A stretch of DNA of 64,000 nucleotides, from assembly GCF_016653115.1 (NCBI RefSeq), contig NZ_NHRX01000015.1, positions 20,666-84,665 of the forward strand. Direction: 5' to 3'. The stretch is from Rhodocyclus purpureus. Lineage in GTDB: Bacteria > Pseudomonadota > Gammaproteobacteria > Burkholderiales > Rhodocyclaceae. The stretch's first letter is position 1; each line of letters opens with the position of its first letter. This document shows, in pieces, positions 16,617 through 31,500 of this stretch. Under the pieces are notes generated by a model. It was not told the origin of the DNA, made no database searches, and saw only the letters and a list, made by a program, of their open reading frames with translations. The translations under genes were made by a program, and so were the position numbers.

Positions 16617-17423
16617 ATGACCTGGGTGCTTGCCTACCTCGCGCTGGGCCTGTTCTCGGGTTTCTTTGCCGGGCTGCTCGGGATCGGCGGCGGCCTGATG
16701 ATGACGCCGGCGCTGGCGATGATGTTCGCGGCGCAGGCCGGCTTCCCGGCGGACGAGACGCTGCACTTGGCGCTCGGAACGTCGATGGCGACCATCCTGT
16801 TCACCTCGATTTCCAGCCTGCGCGCGCACCATAGGCACGGGGCCGTGCTCTGGCCTGTGGTGGTGACGATCACGCCGGGAATCCTGTGCGGGACGCTGCT
16901 CGGGACGCTGATCGTCGCGCGCGTTCCGGCACAGCCGCTGGCCGTCTTCTTCGCCTTCTTCGTCTGCTTCGTCGCCGTGCAGATGCTGTTCAACGTGAAG
17001 CCGAAGGCCGCGCGCGAACTGCCGGGCAGTGCCGGACTGTTCGGCGTCGGTTCGGTGATTGGCGGCGTTTCGTCGCTGGTGTCGATCGGCGGTGGTTCGC
17101 TGACCGTGCCCTTCCTCACCTGGTGTAACGTGCGCGTGCAGAACGCGATCGGCACCTCGGCGGCGATCGGTTTGCCGATCGCCATCGGCGCCTCGATCGG
17201 CTACGTCTTCAACGGTTGGGGGCGGCCCGGATTACCCGAGTGGAGCCTCGGCTTCGTCTATCTGCCGGCACTCGTCTGCCTGGCGGCAGCGAGCATGGCA
17301 GCAGCCCCCTTCGGCGCCAAGCTGACGCACAGCCTGCCGGTGGCCACGCTCAAGCGCATCTTCGCCGTGCTGCTCGTGCTGCTGGCGGCGAAGATGCTGT
17401 GGGGGATCGCTGGAGCAGCATAA
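16617..17423 (+). CDS. TSUP-family (TauE/SafE) membrane permease
   Basis: This 268-residue integral membrane protein of the TSUP family (Pfam TauE) is thought to export sulfite, sulfonates or related anions. The family repeat motif appears twice: GFFAGLLGIGGGLMMTPAL near the N-terminus and GGVSSLVSIGGGSLTVPFL near the middle, each followed by an N-A-x-G-T-S type segment (LALGTSMA, NAIGTSAA). About eight helices are visible. I use ATG 16617, where the membrane segment starts at once. It sits alone after the 6S RNA terminator and ends at a hairpin repeat facing a convergent gene. The substrate cannot be inferred. Confidence 0.85.
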   Translation: MTWVLAYLALGLFSGFFAGLLGIGGGLMMTPALAMMFAAQAGFPADETLHLALGTSMATILFTSISSLRAHHRHGAVLWPVVVTITPGILCGTLLGTLIVARVPAQPLAVFFAFFVCFVAVQMLFNVKPKAARELPGSAGLFGVGSVIGGVSSLVSIGGGSLTVPFLTWCNVRVQNAIGTSAAIGLPIAIGASIGYVFNGWGRPGLPEWSLGFVYLPALVCLAAASMAAAPFGAKLTHSLPVATLKRIFAVLLVLLAAKMLWGIAGAA

Positions 17424-17426
17424 AAT

Positions 17427-17475
17427 TTCGGGGACGGTACACTTAATTCGTAGAATTAAGTGTACCGTCCCCGAA
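17427..17475. repeat. Perfect 23-bp inverted repeat, likely bidirectional terminator/REP-like element
   Basis: Arms 17427-17449 and 17453-17475 are exact inverted copies (core GGGGACGGTACACTT) with a three-base loop. It lies four bases after the TSUP stop and five bases before the convergent crotonase stop, so it probably terminates both transcripts. GGGGACGGTACACTTAATT-type hairpins recur in many bacterial genomes next to REP-associated transposases. A related GGGACAGTT hairpin lies at 61693-61730. Confidence 0.8.
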
Positions 17476-17480
17476 TTTGA

Positions 17481-18260
17481 TCACTCGCCGCGGAATTTCG
17501 GCTTGCGCTTGCCGAGGAAGGCGCTGATGCCTTCCTTGTAGTCGGCGCTGTCGAGGAAGGCGAAGGAACTGCGCAGTTCTTCGGCGCCGAGGGATTCCTC
17601 GCGTTGCAGGCGGCGGACCCATTGCTTGTGCGCGCGGGCGACCAGCGGCGCGCCTTCGGTGATGCGGCGGGCGCAGGCTTCGACCTCGGTGTCGAGCATG
17701 GCGTCGCTGACGACGCGTGTCAGCAGTCCGCGCGCGAGCGCTTCGTCGGCGTCGAGGATGCGGCCTTCGAGCAGCAGTTCCAGCGTCGTCCCCGGGCCGG
17801 CCAGGCGCAGCAGGCCCTCCATTTCCAGCGGGTACATCGAGAAGCCGAGCCGGTTGATCGGGGCGCCGAAGCGCGCCGACTGGGCGGAGAGGCGCAGGTC
17901 GCAGGCGCAGGCGATTTCGAGGCCGCCGCCCATGCAGACGCCGTTGATCGCGGCGACGGTCGGGTGCGTGCAGCTGGCGATCGCCTCAAGCGCGGCACTG
18001 ACCTGGCCGTGGTAGCTCTCGGCGTTGTCGAGCGTGTTGCGCTTGGTGAGGAACTCCTCGATGTCGCCGCCGGCGGCGAAGGCCTTGTCACCGGCACCGC
18101 GCAGGATCACGCAGCGCAGCGACAGGTCGGCGGAGAGGCTGCGCAAGGTTTCCTCGAGTGCGGCCCACATGCCGAGGTCGATGGCGTTGAGCTTGCCCGG
18201 GTTGTCGAGGGTGACGGTGGCGATGTTGTTGTTGATCTGACAGACGATGTTGCCGCTCAT
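17481..18260 (-). CDS. Crotonase-fold enzyme (enoyl-CoA hydratase/isomerase family)
   Basis: This 259-residue enoyl-CoA hydratase/isomerase-fold protein has oxyanion-hole segments GAGDKAFAAGGDI and NGVCMGGGLEIACACDLRLSA. The first catalytic glutamate position is kept (GGGLE). The second, normally in an FGxPE segment, reads FGAPINRLG here, so no glutamate is present. This argues against an ordinary hydratase and fits a decarboxylase- or isomerase-type member. It lies 180 bases downstream of the GntR gene on the same strand, divergent from the methylmalonyl-CoA mutase operon, so a methylmalonyl-CoA decarboxylase role is possible but unproven. I place the start at ATG 18260; an upstream ATG adds a proline/cysteine-rich leader of poor quality. 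Confidence 0.85.
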   Translation of the reverse strand: MSGNIVCQINNNIATVTLDNPGKLNAIDLGMWAALEETLRSLSADLSLRCVILRGAGDKAFAAGGDIEEFLTKRNTLDNAESYHGQVSAALEAIASCTHPTVAAINGVCMGGGLEIACACDLRLSAQSARFGAPINRLGFSMYPLEMEGLLRLAGPGTTLELLLEGRILDADEALARGLLTRVVSDAMLDTEVEACARRITEGAPLVARAHKQWVRRLQREESLGAEELRSSFAFLDSADYKEGISAFLGKRKPKFRGE

Positions 18261-18354
18261 GGTGGGTGCTATCCGTTGACTAGAAAGTAGTATGAAGTGC
18301 CGTGAACAGGGGGAAGGGCTGCAGCCTGGGAGGTCCAGCATTCGGGCCTTCCGG

Positions 18355-18398
18355 CGCTCCCACGACAGCTTGCCGCTGTGGGAGCGGCAGCCGCGAAT
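18355..18398. repeat. REP-like intergenic hairpin
   Basis: CGCTCCCAC (18355-18363) and GTGGGAGCG (18378-18386) form a 9-bp stem, followed by GCAGCCGCGAATG. The GTGGGAGCGGC...GCCGCGAA wording is typical of REP sequences. It lies between the crotonase gene and the GntR gene. Confidence 0.55.
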
Positions 18399-18439
18399 GT
18401 GCGCGTTTCACGGCATTGGTGCAAAGTTTCCCGTTAGCG

Positions 18440-19159
18440 TCACCCTGGCGGGTTGCGCTGCGTCGAGATGCGCGCGATCGCCCTGCGGCCGGCGAGCAGG
18501 TGGTCGCGCATCGCGTGTTCGGCGGCGGTGGCATCGCGCGCGCGCAGCGCGGCCATCACCGCCTGATGCTCGGCCATCGACTGCTCCAGGCGGCCGTCGA
18601 CAGTGAGCGAATGCATGCGCGTCAGCTTGAGCACCTTGCGCAGGTCCTGCGCCAGTTGCAGCAGCCAGCGATTGCCGGAAATCTCCTGGATCAGCCGATG
18701 GAAGTCCTGGTTGAGCTCGAAGAAGCCGTCGACCTGTCCCGACGCGGCATGGGCTTCGAGCCTGGCGTGGATCTCCTCGAGCCGCGCCAGATCCTCGTCC
18801 TGCAGCCTGCTCGCAGCCTCCCAGGCGCTGCGACCTTCGAGCATCGCCATCAGCGGGAAGATGTCGTCGAGGTCACGCTCGGAGATCTCGGTCACATAGC
18901 AGCCGCGGCGCGGCTTCAGCGTCACCAGTCCTTCGGACGCGAGCACCTTCAGCGCCTCGCGCAGCGGCGTGCGGCTGATGCCGAAATCGGCGGCGAGCGC
19001 CTGTTCGTCGATCCAGTCGCCTGGGGCGAGCTGGTGCGCGAAAATCCGCTGGCGCAGGCGTTCGGCGACTTCCTGGTAGAGCGCCGTATGCGGAATTTTG
19101 CCCGGCGCCGAAGGGGCGGATGGGGCTTCGCTACTGACCTTGCGTTTACTGGCGGGCAT
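18440..19159 (-). CDS. GntR-family (FadR/VanR-type) transcriptional regulator
   Basis: This 239-residue cytoplasmic regulator starts at ATG 19159 ([13 protein letters not shown]) with a low-complexity tail. The winged-helix DNA-binding domain follows (about 25-95): [63 protein letters not shown]. The rest is an all-helical FCD effector domain with metal-site-type residues (DFHRLI, and an H in [13 protein letters not shown]). It is divergent from methylmalonyl-CoA mutase, and a palindrome overlapping that promoter lies between them. It probably senses an acyl-CoA or organic acid and represses the propionyl-CoA genes; this is inference. Confidence 0.9.
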   Translation of the reverse strand: MPASKRKVSSEAPSAPSAPGKIPHTALYQEVAERLRQRIFAHQLAPGDWIDEQALAADFGISRTPLREALKVLASEGLVTLKPRRGCYVTEISERDLDDIFPLMAMLEGRSAWEAASRLQDEDLARLEEIHARLEAHAASGQVDGFFELNQDFHRLIQEISGNRWLLQLAQDLRKVLKLTRMHSLTVDGRLEQSMAEHQAVMAALRARDATAAEHAMRDHLLAGRRAIARISTQRNPPG

Positions 19160-19176
19160 GTGCGTCCGGAGTGGCC

Positions 19177-19207
19177 TTGCGTCGATAATTATGGATACAG
19201 TATTATC
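19177..19207 (+). promoter_or_regulatory. Promoter of mcm operon with overlapping GntR-type operator
   Basis: TTGCGT (19177-19182) and TATTAT (19201-19206) are 18 bases apart on the plus strand. Overlapping them is an imperfect palindrome at 19184-19207 with GATAAT and ATTATC ends around TGGATACA, 18 of 24 positions symmetrical. FadR/VanR-type GntR proteins often bind such AT-rich palindromes. The likely regulator gene is directly upstream, in the opposite direction. Confidence 0.55.
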
Positions 19208-19327
19208 AAGGGTTTGGAGTGTCAAGCGCGCAACTTTTTTCGCGCCGGGCGCCCGTCCTTATGCAGCACGGTTTCCAGTCGTCAGCGCAGGTCCTCGCCA
19301 CCACTGAACTTTCCTGAAAGTTTCGTC

Positions 19328-21496
<2,169 letters not shown>

Positions 21497-21516
21497 TCGA
21501 TCCAAGGCCCGCTGCA

Positions 21517-22515
21517 ATGAGCGAGCCCCGCAAGCCACTATCGCCCGTCGACCAGACCCTGGTCGACGGCGTCGTCGCGCGCCAGCGCCGCGCGCTGGCG
21601 AAGACGATCACGCTGATCGAGTCGACCCGCGTCGACCACCAGCAGCGCGCACGCGCGGTCATCGCCGAGCTGCTGCCGCACTCGGGCCGCTCGATCCGCA
21701 TCGGCATCTCCGGTTCGCCGGGCGCCGGCAAATCGACCTTCATCGAGGCGCTCGGCAACCACCTGCTCGATCAGGGGCACCGCGTCGCGGTGCTCGCCGT
21801 CGATCCGTCGTCGACCATCTCCGGCGGCTCGATCCTCGGCGACAAGACGCGCATGGAGAGCCTCTGCCAGCGCGAGGAGGCCTTCATCCGCCCGAGTCCC
21901 TCGGCCGGTAGCCTCGGCGGTGTCGCCGAGAAGACGCGCGAGGCGATGCTCGTCTGCGAGGCGGCCGGCTTCGACGTGATCGTCGTCGAGACCGTCGGCG
22001 TCGGCCAGAGCGAGACCACCGTCGCCGGCATGGTCGACGTCTTCGTCCTCGTGCAGTTGCCGAACGCCGGCGACGACCTGCAGGCGATCAAGAAGGGGAT
22101 CGTCGAGATCGCCGACCTCGTCGTCATCAACAAGGCCGACATCGACCCGCGCGCCGCCGCACTCGCGCGCAGCCAGATGCAGATGGCGATGCACATGCTG
22201 CGACCGATGCACGCCCAGTGGCGACCGACGGTGCTGACCCTGTCGGCGCTGCAGAAGCAGGGCATCGACGCCTTCTGGAAAGAGATCGAGCGCTATCGCG
22301 CCACCATGGAAGGCTGCGGCGAATTCGCCGACCGCCGCCGCCGGCAGGCTCTAGACTGGATGTGGGCGCAGATCGATTCCGGCTTGCGCCACCGTTTTCT
22401 CGCGCACCCCGCGGTGCGCGCCGACCTGGAAACCATTTCCGCGGCCGTCGCGGCGGGGCGCACAACACCTTCCGCAGCCGCGCAAACCCTGCTCGACCAT
22501 CTGCAGGTTCGCTGA
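21517..22515 (+). CDS. meaB: Methylmalonyl-CoA mutase-associated GTPase MeaB
   Basis: MeaB is a G3E-family GTPase chaperone that loads and protects the B12 cofactor of the mutase. The 332 residues contain the P-loop GSPGAGKST (about 66-74), then [20 protein letters not shown] and [15 protein letters not shown]. These are followed by [19 protein letters not shown] with the switch, and NKAD for guanine recognition. It starts 20 bases after the mutase stop and is followed by pccB, the usual operon partners. Confidence 0.96.
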   Translation: MSEPRKPLSPVDQTLVDGVVARQRRALAKTITLIESTRVDHQQRARAVIAELLPHSGRSIRIGISGSPGAGKSTFIEALGNHLLDQGHRVAVLAVDPSSTISGGSILGDKTRMESLCQREEAFIRPSPSAGSLGGVAEKTREAMLVCEAAGFDVIVVETVGVGQSETTVAGMVDVFVLVQLPNAGDDLQAIKKGIVEIADLVVINKADIDPRAAALARSQMQMAMHMLRPMHAQWRPTVLTLSALQKQGIDAFWKEIERYRATMEGCGEFADRRRRQALDWMWAQIDSGLRHRFLAHPAVRADLETISAAVAAGRTTPSAAAQTLLDHLQVR

Positions 22516-22543
22516 TTCCGAATTCGAATTTAGGGAGCAATTC

Positions 22544-24076
<1,533 letters not shown>

Positions 24077-24096
24077 GCCGCGATAGGACAGGAACC

Positions 24097-26085
<1,989 letters not shown>

Positions 26086-26110
26086 TCGCTGTCGCACGCT
26101 GACTGAACAG

Positions 26111-26145
26111 CCGCCGCACCGGGAAAACCCGGGCGGCGGTTTTTC
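26111..26145 (+). terminator. Rho-independent terminator of the mcm-meaB-pccBA operon
   Basis: CCGCCGCACCGGG and CCCGGGCGGCGG pair around an AAAA loop and run into TTTTTCC. It lies 25 bases after the pccA stop. Confidence 0.85.
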
Positions 26146-26160
26146 CATCAGGGGGGCAAT

Positions 26161-26374
26161 GATTCCGGCGTCAGCCCACAAGGCATGACGATCCGGAATC
26201 CGACGCAGGCGCGTCAGCGCGATCGAACAGGACGCGGCGATCGAGAACGGCCAGCCCCGTCATCCCATGCTTGATCTGCCTCACCGGAATAGACCTATTC
26301 CAGGCGTGCATGCAGAGGGGCTGATACCGTAACCGTCATCGCGAGCCCGCAGGGCGTGGCGATCCAGTTCGTTC
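26161..26374. repeat. Intergenic repeat remnants upstream of the thioesterase gene
   Basis: The 326 bases between pccA and the thioesterase gene hold no gene. After the terminator there is an inverted repeat (GATTCCGG at 26161-26168, CCGGAATC at 26193-26200). At 26335-26374 lies a half copy of the dispersed repeat GTCATCGCGAGCCCGC...GGCGTGGCGATCCAGTTCGTTC. The same family occurs at 37003-37279 and 47274-47306. Confidence 0.65.
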
Positions 26375-26411
26375 CTCCGATCTTCCGCGCAGGACAATCC
26401 ACCGACGAGCA

Positions 26412-26888
26412 ATGCTCATGCAAGAAGAAAAAGCCCCCGCCTTCGCCTGGGACGTCCCCGATCCCTTCACGATGGCCGTCGTTCCCGGTCCGGAAGACAT
26501 CGACGGACTGAAGCACACCAACAACGCGGTCTACGTGCGCTGGTGCGAGAGCGTCGCCTGGGCGCACTCCGGCGCGATCGGCCTCTCGCTCGCCGACTAC
26601 GAGCGCCTCGACCGCGCGATGGCGATCCGCCGCGGCGAATACGACTACCTGCTGCCAAGCTTCCTCGGCGAAGAACTCGTCCTCGGCACCTGGCTCGCCG
26701 CCAGCGACGGCAAGATCACGCTGCAACGGTGCTTCCAGTTGCTGCGCAAGAGCGACGGAGCGACCGTCTTGCGTGGGCGTTGGGATCTGGTCTGCATCGA
26801 AATGAGCAGCGGCCGGCCGCGCAGGATGCCAACGGAGTTCGTCGCCGTCTATCTGCCGGCGATCGTCGCGGGCGGGCAGGGGGCTTAG
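26412..26888 (+). CDS. Hotdog-fold acyl-CoA thioesterase
   Basis: This 158-residue protein of the 4-hydroxybenzoyl-CoA thioesterase/YbgC-like hotdog family would hydrolyse an acyl-CoA to free acid and CoA. The diagnostic active-site stretch is EDIDGLKHTNNAVYVRWCESVAWAHS (about residues 33-58), where D and HxNNxxY are conserved. It is followed by IRRGEYDYLLPSFLGEELVLGTWL and RCFQLLRKSDGATVLRGRWDLVCI, typical hotdog strands. ATG 26412 or the ATG two codons later may be used. It stands alone, downstream of the propionyl-CoA operon. The substrate is unknown. Confidence 0.85.
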   Translation: MLMQEEKAPAFAWDVPDPFTMAVVPGPEDIDGLKHTNNAVYVRWCESVAWAHSGAIGLSLADYERLDRAMAIRRGEYDYLLPSFLGEELVLGTWLAASDGKITLQRCFQLLRKSDGATVLRGRWDLVCIEMSSGRPRRMPTEFVAVYLPAIVAGGQGA

Positions 26889-27259
26889 CGGCGGCGATCG
26901 CGGCCTCTCCTCGACACGCCCATGTTTTATTTCATGGCGTTCGCGGATGAAAGGGGTTTTCAAGCTTCGGTCATCCACGCTCCGTGGCCGGGCATATCGC
27001 CTGTGCATCGATCGTCGCCTTCTGCCACCGATTCGTCTATACTCCGCGCCGCATGCGTGAAGGGTTCTGAAGGGTTTGGCAAGCCTCTGCAGGAATGACC
27101 TGAAGCTTCAAGGCCGCCTTGCGACAGCGCCCATCGGATCGCGTCCGCGCGCCTTGTCGGTATGGCTGCCTGCATGAACTCGCTCCTGGCGGCCGATCTG
27201 CCGACAGGCTGCAGCAAGCGCAGCTCATGGCTGCATGGAATGCCTACTGGTAGACGGTT
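26889..27259. other. Gene-free stretch of about 370 bases
   Basis: I find no convincing gene here. A TATACT box at 27038-27043 could be a -10 for the small downstream gene, but no good -35 stands at the right distance. Short repeated words such as GAAGGGTT (27059 and 27069) are present. Confidence 0.4.
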
Positions 27260-27493
27260 ATGTCATCGAAGATAATGCGGGGAGAGTTTGCTGGTGTTGC
27301 CGAGGGTGAGCGTGTCCCGGGCCGCCCATTGGCGAGTTCATCGCCAGGACCGGCATGCCCCCTGTGCAAGGATTCGATGACGCGCATCGGTCGCAGTTTC
27401 TGGATGCGCTTGTTGCCTGGCAGTCGCCTTTACCTGTGCACGGAGTGTTACCGGCAATACCTGCGCTTCATTTTCTGGTTCAGGCATCAATGA
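27260..27493 (+). CDS. Small putative zinc-ribbon protein
   Basis: This 77-residue protein is unrecognised beyond its metal-binding look. After a proline/serine-rich start it has CPLCKDSMTRIGRSFWMRLLPGSRLYLCTECYRQYLRFIFW. The two CxxC pairs are about 25 residues apart and should bind one zinc, like a rubredoxin-type knuckle pair. Basic and aromatic residues dominate the C-terminus. The ATG at 27260 is an uncertain start, since the first 30 residues look weakly conserved. It stands alone between the thioesterase and a convergent DUF504 gene. No function can be assigned. Confidence 0.5.
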   Translation: MSSKIMRGEFAGVAEGERVPGRPLASSSPGPACPLCKDSMTRIGRSFWMRLLPGSRLYLCTECYRQYLRFIFWFRHQ

Positions 27494-27666
27494 ACGACTG
27501 ACGGCCACCTGGCGCTGGGTTCCGGCCATCAGCCCCCGCGGTTTTCGCCGCTCGAAGCTCGGACCTGCTCCTGATCCTGGTCGAGCCAAGCTGTCCGGCA
27601 CCGGCCTGACGATCCATCGCCTGAAGTCCGCTGCGCCGCCGCACCTGCCAGTCGGATCAGGGGGTG

Positions 27667-27927
27667 TCAATGCTCGGCATGCCGCTGCCAGATCAGGGTC
27701 CCGTCCTTGAACACCTGCCGGATGCGGTGGAACGGAACCATGTGCGCTTCGCCTTCGTCGTCGAGTATCTGGCAGGCGAAACGATCCTCGCGGTCGAAGA
27801 AGACCTGCTGCAGCGGCACGCGGATGATCGAGTCGCCGACGCGGTCGTAGTAGCCGATCGCGAATTCGCCGCGGCCGAAGTCGGCGTCCCAGCGGATGCG
27901 GCTGAGCAGTTCGTGTATCGGGATCAT
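27667..27927 (-). CDS. DUF504-family protein
   Basis: This 86-residue protein starts MIPIHELLSRIRWDADFGRGEFAIGYYDRVGDSIIRVPLQQV. It ends with DDEGEAHMVPFHRIRQVFKDGTLIWQRH, the conserved frame of DUF504 (MJ1076-like, also called UPF0248). The family has no known reaction, though RNA-related roles have been proposed for relatives. I use ATG 27927, because the 20 residues before it in the open frame are low-quality proline-rich sequence. The Shine-Dalgarno is weak. It is followed downstream by nothing on its strand until the convergent zinc-ribbon gene. Confidence 0.8.
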   Translation of the reverse strand: MIPIHELLSRIRWDADFGRGEFAIGYYDRVGDSIIRVPLQQVFFDREDRFACQILDDEGEAHMVPFHRIRQVFKDGTLIWQRHAEH

Positions 27928-28053
27928 CGTCGTCTGCGCGTACGCTGACCTCGGCGGCGGCGCCTGTTCCGGGCTCTGGCAATGCACTCGGAACGGCTGC
28001 GAGGGGGCGCCGGGGGCAGCGAGAAGTGGCGACGCGGTCGCAGTCGCTTCGCC

Positions 28054-28386
28054 TCACGCGTCGGTGTCGATGCCCGATAAGGCGCGCTTCACCGCAGCGC
28101 TGTCGCCCGGGCGCACCAGCCGCTCGACCTCTTTCCCGTCGCGCAGGAAGATCAGGGTCGGCCAGAGCTTGACGCCGAACGATCGTCCCAGGGGCCGTCC
28201 CTTGCCGTCCTCGACCTGCAGATGGCGTACGCGCGGGTGGGCTGCCACGGCTTCATTCACGAGTTCCCGTGCAGCCTGGCAATGTCCGCACCAGTCGGTG
28301 CCGAACTGCAGCAGAGTGGCGCCGGGCAGGGCGTCGATTTCGGCACGGGTCGGCGCGCTGCTCTGATAGTGGGAAGAGGGCGACAT
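28054..28386 (-). CDS. Thioredoxin-family protein
   Basis: This 110-residue thioredoxin fold has the redox site TDWCGHCQAA, where normal thioredoxin has WCGPC. It continues with VRHLQVEDGKGRPLGRSFGVKLWPTLIFLRDGKEVERLVRP, including the cis-proline in WPTL. There is no signal peptide, so it is probably cytoplasmic. AAGGA precedes ATG 28386. It is the divergent neighbour of the large helicase-toxin-like gene at 28525, with 138 bases between the starts. A general disulfide reductase role is likely. Confidence 0.85.
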   Translation of the reverse strand: MSPSSHYQSSAPTRAEIDALPGATLLQFGTDWCGHCQAARELVNEAVAAHPRVRHLQVEDGKGRPLGRSFGVKLWPTLIFLRDGKEVERLVRPGDSAAVKRALSGIDTDA

Positions 28387-28524
28387 GGGAAGTCCTTTCG
28401 TGGCGGATCGCTGAGGATGCGGCGGCGAAAGCGCGACGGGTTTATCATCCGGAACCCGCTCAGCCGACGCGCGCTTCGCCGAAGCAGCTATTGTCCAGAT
28501 TAGCGTCCTACGACCACAAGCACC

Positions 28525-31500
28525 ATGAGAATCCTCGAATACGTCGGCCTCGACACCTCGCGCGTCGCCAAGTCGTACAAGAAAGTCAGCGCAGCCATCG
28601 CCAGGCAGGATTTCCGCGCGGCGCAGGTGAAGAAGCTCAGTAACCTCGCTCACGGCAAGTTCTACCGCGCCAAGCTCGACGACGCCAACCGGCTGCTCTT
28701 CTCGCTGGTGCGTCACGGCGACGAAGTGTGCGCGCTGATGCTCGAAGTCATCCTCAACCACGACTACGACAAGTCACGCTTCCTGCGCGGCGCGGCGATC
28801 GACGAGGCGAACATTCCGGACTGCGACTCGACCGAGGCGATCGCGCAGGCTTGCGGCGAGGCGCAGCCCTTGCGCTACCTGCATCCCGAACGCGCGTACG
28901 TGCATCTGCTCGACAAGCCGATCTCGTTCGACGACGCGCAGGAGGCGATCTACCGTTCGCCGGTGCCGCTGGTCGTCATCGGCAGCGCCGGCAGCGGCAA
29001 GACCGCGCTGACCTTGGAGAAGCTGAAGCACGCCGAAGGCGAGGTGCTCTACGTCACGCATTCGGCCTACCTCGCGCAGAGCGCGCGCGACCTCTATTAC
29101 GCGAACGGTTTCGAGCACACGGGACAGGAGGCGGTCTTCCTCTCGTACCGCGAGTTCGTCGAATCGATCCACGTTCCGGCGGGACGCGAGGCGAGCTGGC
29201 GCGACTTCGCCGGCTGGTTCGCGCGCATGCGCCAGTCCTTCCGCGACATCGACGCGCACCAGGCTTTCGAGGAAATTCGTGGCGTCATCGCCGCGTCGGC
29301 CGCAGGCGTCCTCACGCGCGAGGCGTATCGCGCGCTCGGCGTCCGTCAGTCGATCTTCGCCGAAGACCGGCGCGATGCCGTCTACGACCTGTTCGAGAAG
29401 TACCGCGCCTGGCTTCTTGATGCGAAGCTCTACGACCTCAACCTGGTCGCGCAGGAATGGTGTTCGCGCGCCGGCGCCCGCTACGACTTCGTCGTCATCG
29501 ACGAGGTGCAGGACATCACGCCGGTGCAGCTGAAGCTGGTGCTGAAGACACTGAAGAAGCCCGGCCACTTCCTGCTCTGCGGCGACTCGAACCAGATCGT
29601 CCATCCGAATTTCTTCTCGTGGGCGCAGGTGAAGAGCCTGTTCTGGAACGATCCGGGACTCGCCGAGCGGCAGGAGTTGCGCGTGCTCGCGGCCAGCTTC
29701 CGCAACGGGCTGGAAGCGACGCGAGTCGCCAACCAGTTGCTCAAGATCAAGCAGCGCCGCTTCGGTTCGATCGACCGTGAGAGCAACTATCTGGTGCAGG
29801 CGGTCGGCGGCGACGCCGGTGCGGTCAGCCTGGTTCCCGACAAGGATGCGCTGAAGAAGGATCTCGACCAGAAGATCCGCAAGTCGACGCAGTTCGCCGT
29901 CCTCGTCATGCGCGACGAGGACAAGGCCGAGGCCAGAAAGCATTTCTCGACGCCGCTCCTGTTTTCGATCCACGAGGCGAAGGGGCTCGAATATGAGAAC
30001 ATCGTCCTCTACCGCTTCGTCTCCGATTACCGCGCCGAGTTTTCCGAGATCGTCGACGGCGTCGCCAAGTCCGATCTGGCCGTCGCCGACCTCGACTATC
30101 GCCGTGCCAGGGACAAGAGCGACAAGTCGCTCGAAGTCTACAAGTTCTTCGTAAACGCCCTCTACGTCGCGCTGACGCGAGCGATCCGCAATCTGTACCT
30201 GATCGAGTCGGATACGCAGCATCCGCTGTTCGACCTGCTCGACCTCTCGGTCGGCGGGCAGGTGAAGGTCGAAGCGAAGCAGGCGAGCATCGAGGATTGG
30301 CAGAAGGAAGCGCGCAAACTCGAACTGCAAGGCAAGCAGGAACAGGCCGACGCGATCCGCAAGGGAATCCTCAAGCAGACGCCGGTGCCGTGGCCGGTGT
30401 GCGACGAAGCGCGCACCGAGGAACTGCTGATCAAGGTCTTCCGCGAGCAGGCGCCGGGGAACAAGCACCACCAGCAGCTTTACGACGTCGCCACCAGTCA
30501 CGACCTGCCGGCCTTGGCCTCCCTGCTCGCCGTGCACGGCAAGTTCGACGCCGCGCGCAGGTTCAATGAGCAGCGTCCGTTCCAGGCGCGCAAGACCTAC
30601 GTCGGCTACTTCCAGCGCAACTTCAAGGAAATCCTGCGCCAGTGCGAGCAGCACGGGGTCGACCACCGGCTGCCGATGAACATGACGCCGCTGATGGCCG
30701 CTGCGGTCGCCGGCAACGTGCCCTTGGTCGAAGCGCTGATCGAACGCGGCGCCGACCGCGAGGCGTGCGACCACTTCGGCGCCAATGCCTTGCACTGGGC
30801 GATGCGCGAGGCTTTCCGCGACGCGAACTTCGCGCGCGGTGCTTTCGCGACGCTCTACCCGCTGCTCGCGCCGGCGTCGATCGACGTGAACAACGGCGAA
30901 AGGCTGGTGCGCATCGACCGCCACCTGAGCGAGTACTTCCTGTTCCAGACGCTGTGGGCGCTGTTCAGGTCGCGCTTCACGCACCATCAGCACAAGCGCC
31001 TGGCGGCGTTCGATGCGCAGACGGTCCTCGATGCCTGGGAGTCGCTGCCGATCAGCGTGCTGCGCGCCGAGCGCAACAAGCGCCCGCACCTGTCGAGCGT
31101 CCTCTCGCGCAACGAGGTGGATCGCGATTACGCCTACAACCGCGGGCTGTTCAAACGCGTCGCCCAGGGCTGGTACCAGTTCAACCCGGCGCTCGCCGTA
31201 CGGCGCAAGGCCGACGGCGGCGACAGCTGGCAGCCGATCTTTGAGGCGCTCAACCTGCCGTTCATCGCGCAGTTCGCCTGGGATCGCTTCTGGCCGCGCA
31301 TCGACGAGTACCTCGCAATGGCGGGAATGCCACCGCGCGCGGAAATGATCGGCCTGGAACCGGTGCGCGCCAGACGCGAACGAGAGCGCGCCGAGCAGGA
31401 AAGGCTCGAGCAGGAGCGCCTGGCGCGGGTAGCAGCCGAACGCGAACGTCTGGAGCGGGATCGCCGGGAGGAGGAGCGCAGGAAGCGGCAGGCGCTGGAA

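Noticed and set aside
18302..19327. N-terminal extension of methylmalonyl-CoA mutase
   Set aside because: It is antisense to the GntR gene, and the mutase family begins at the MSQSNTP start at 19328.
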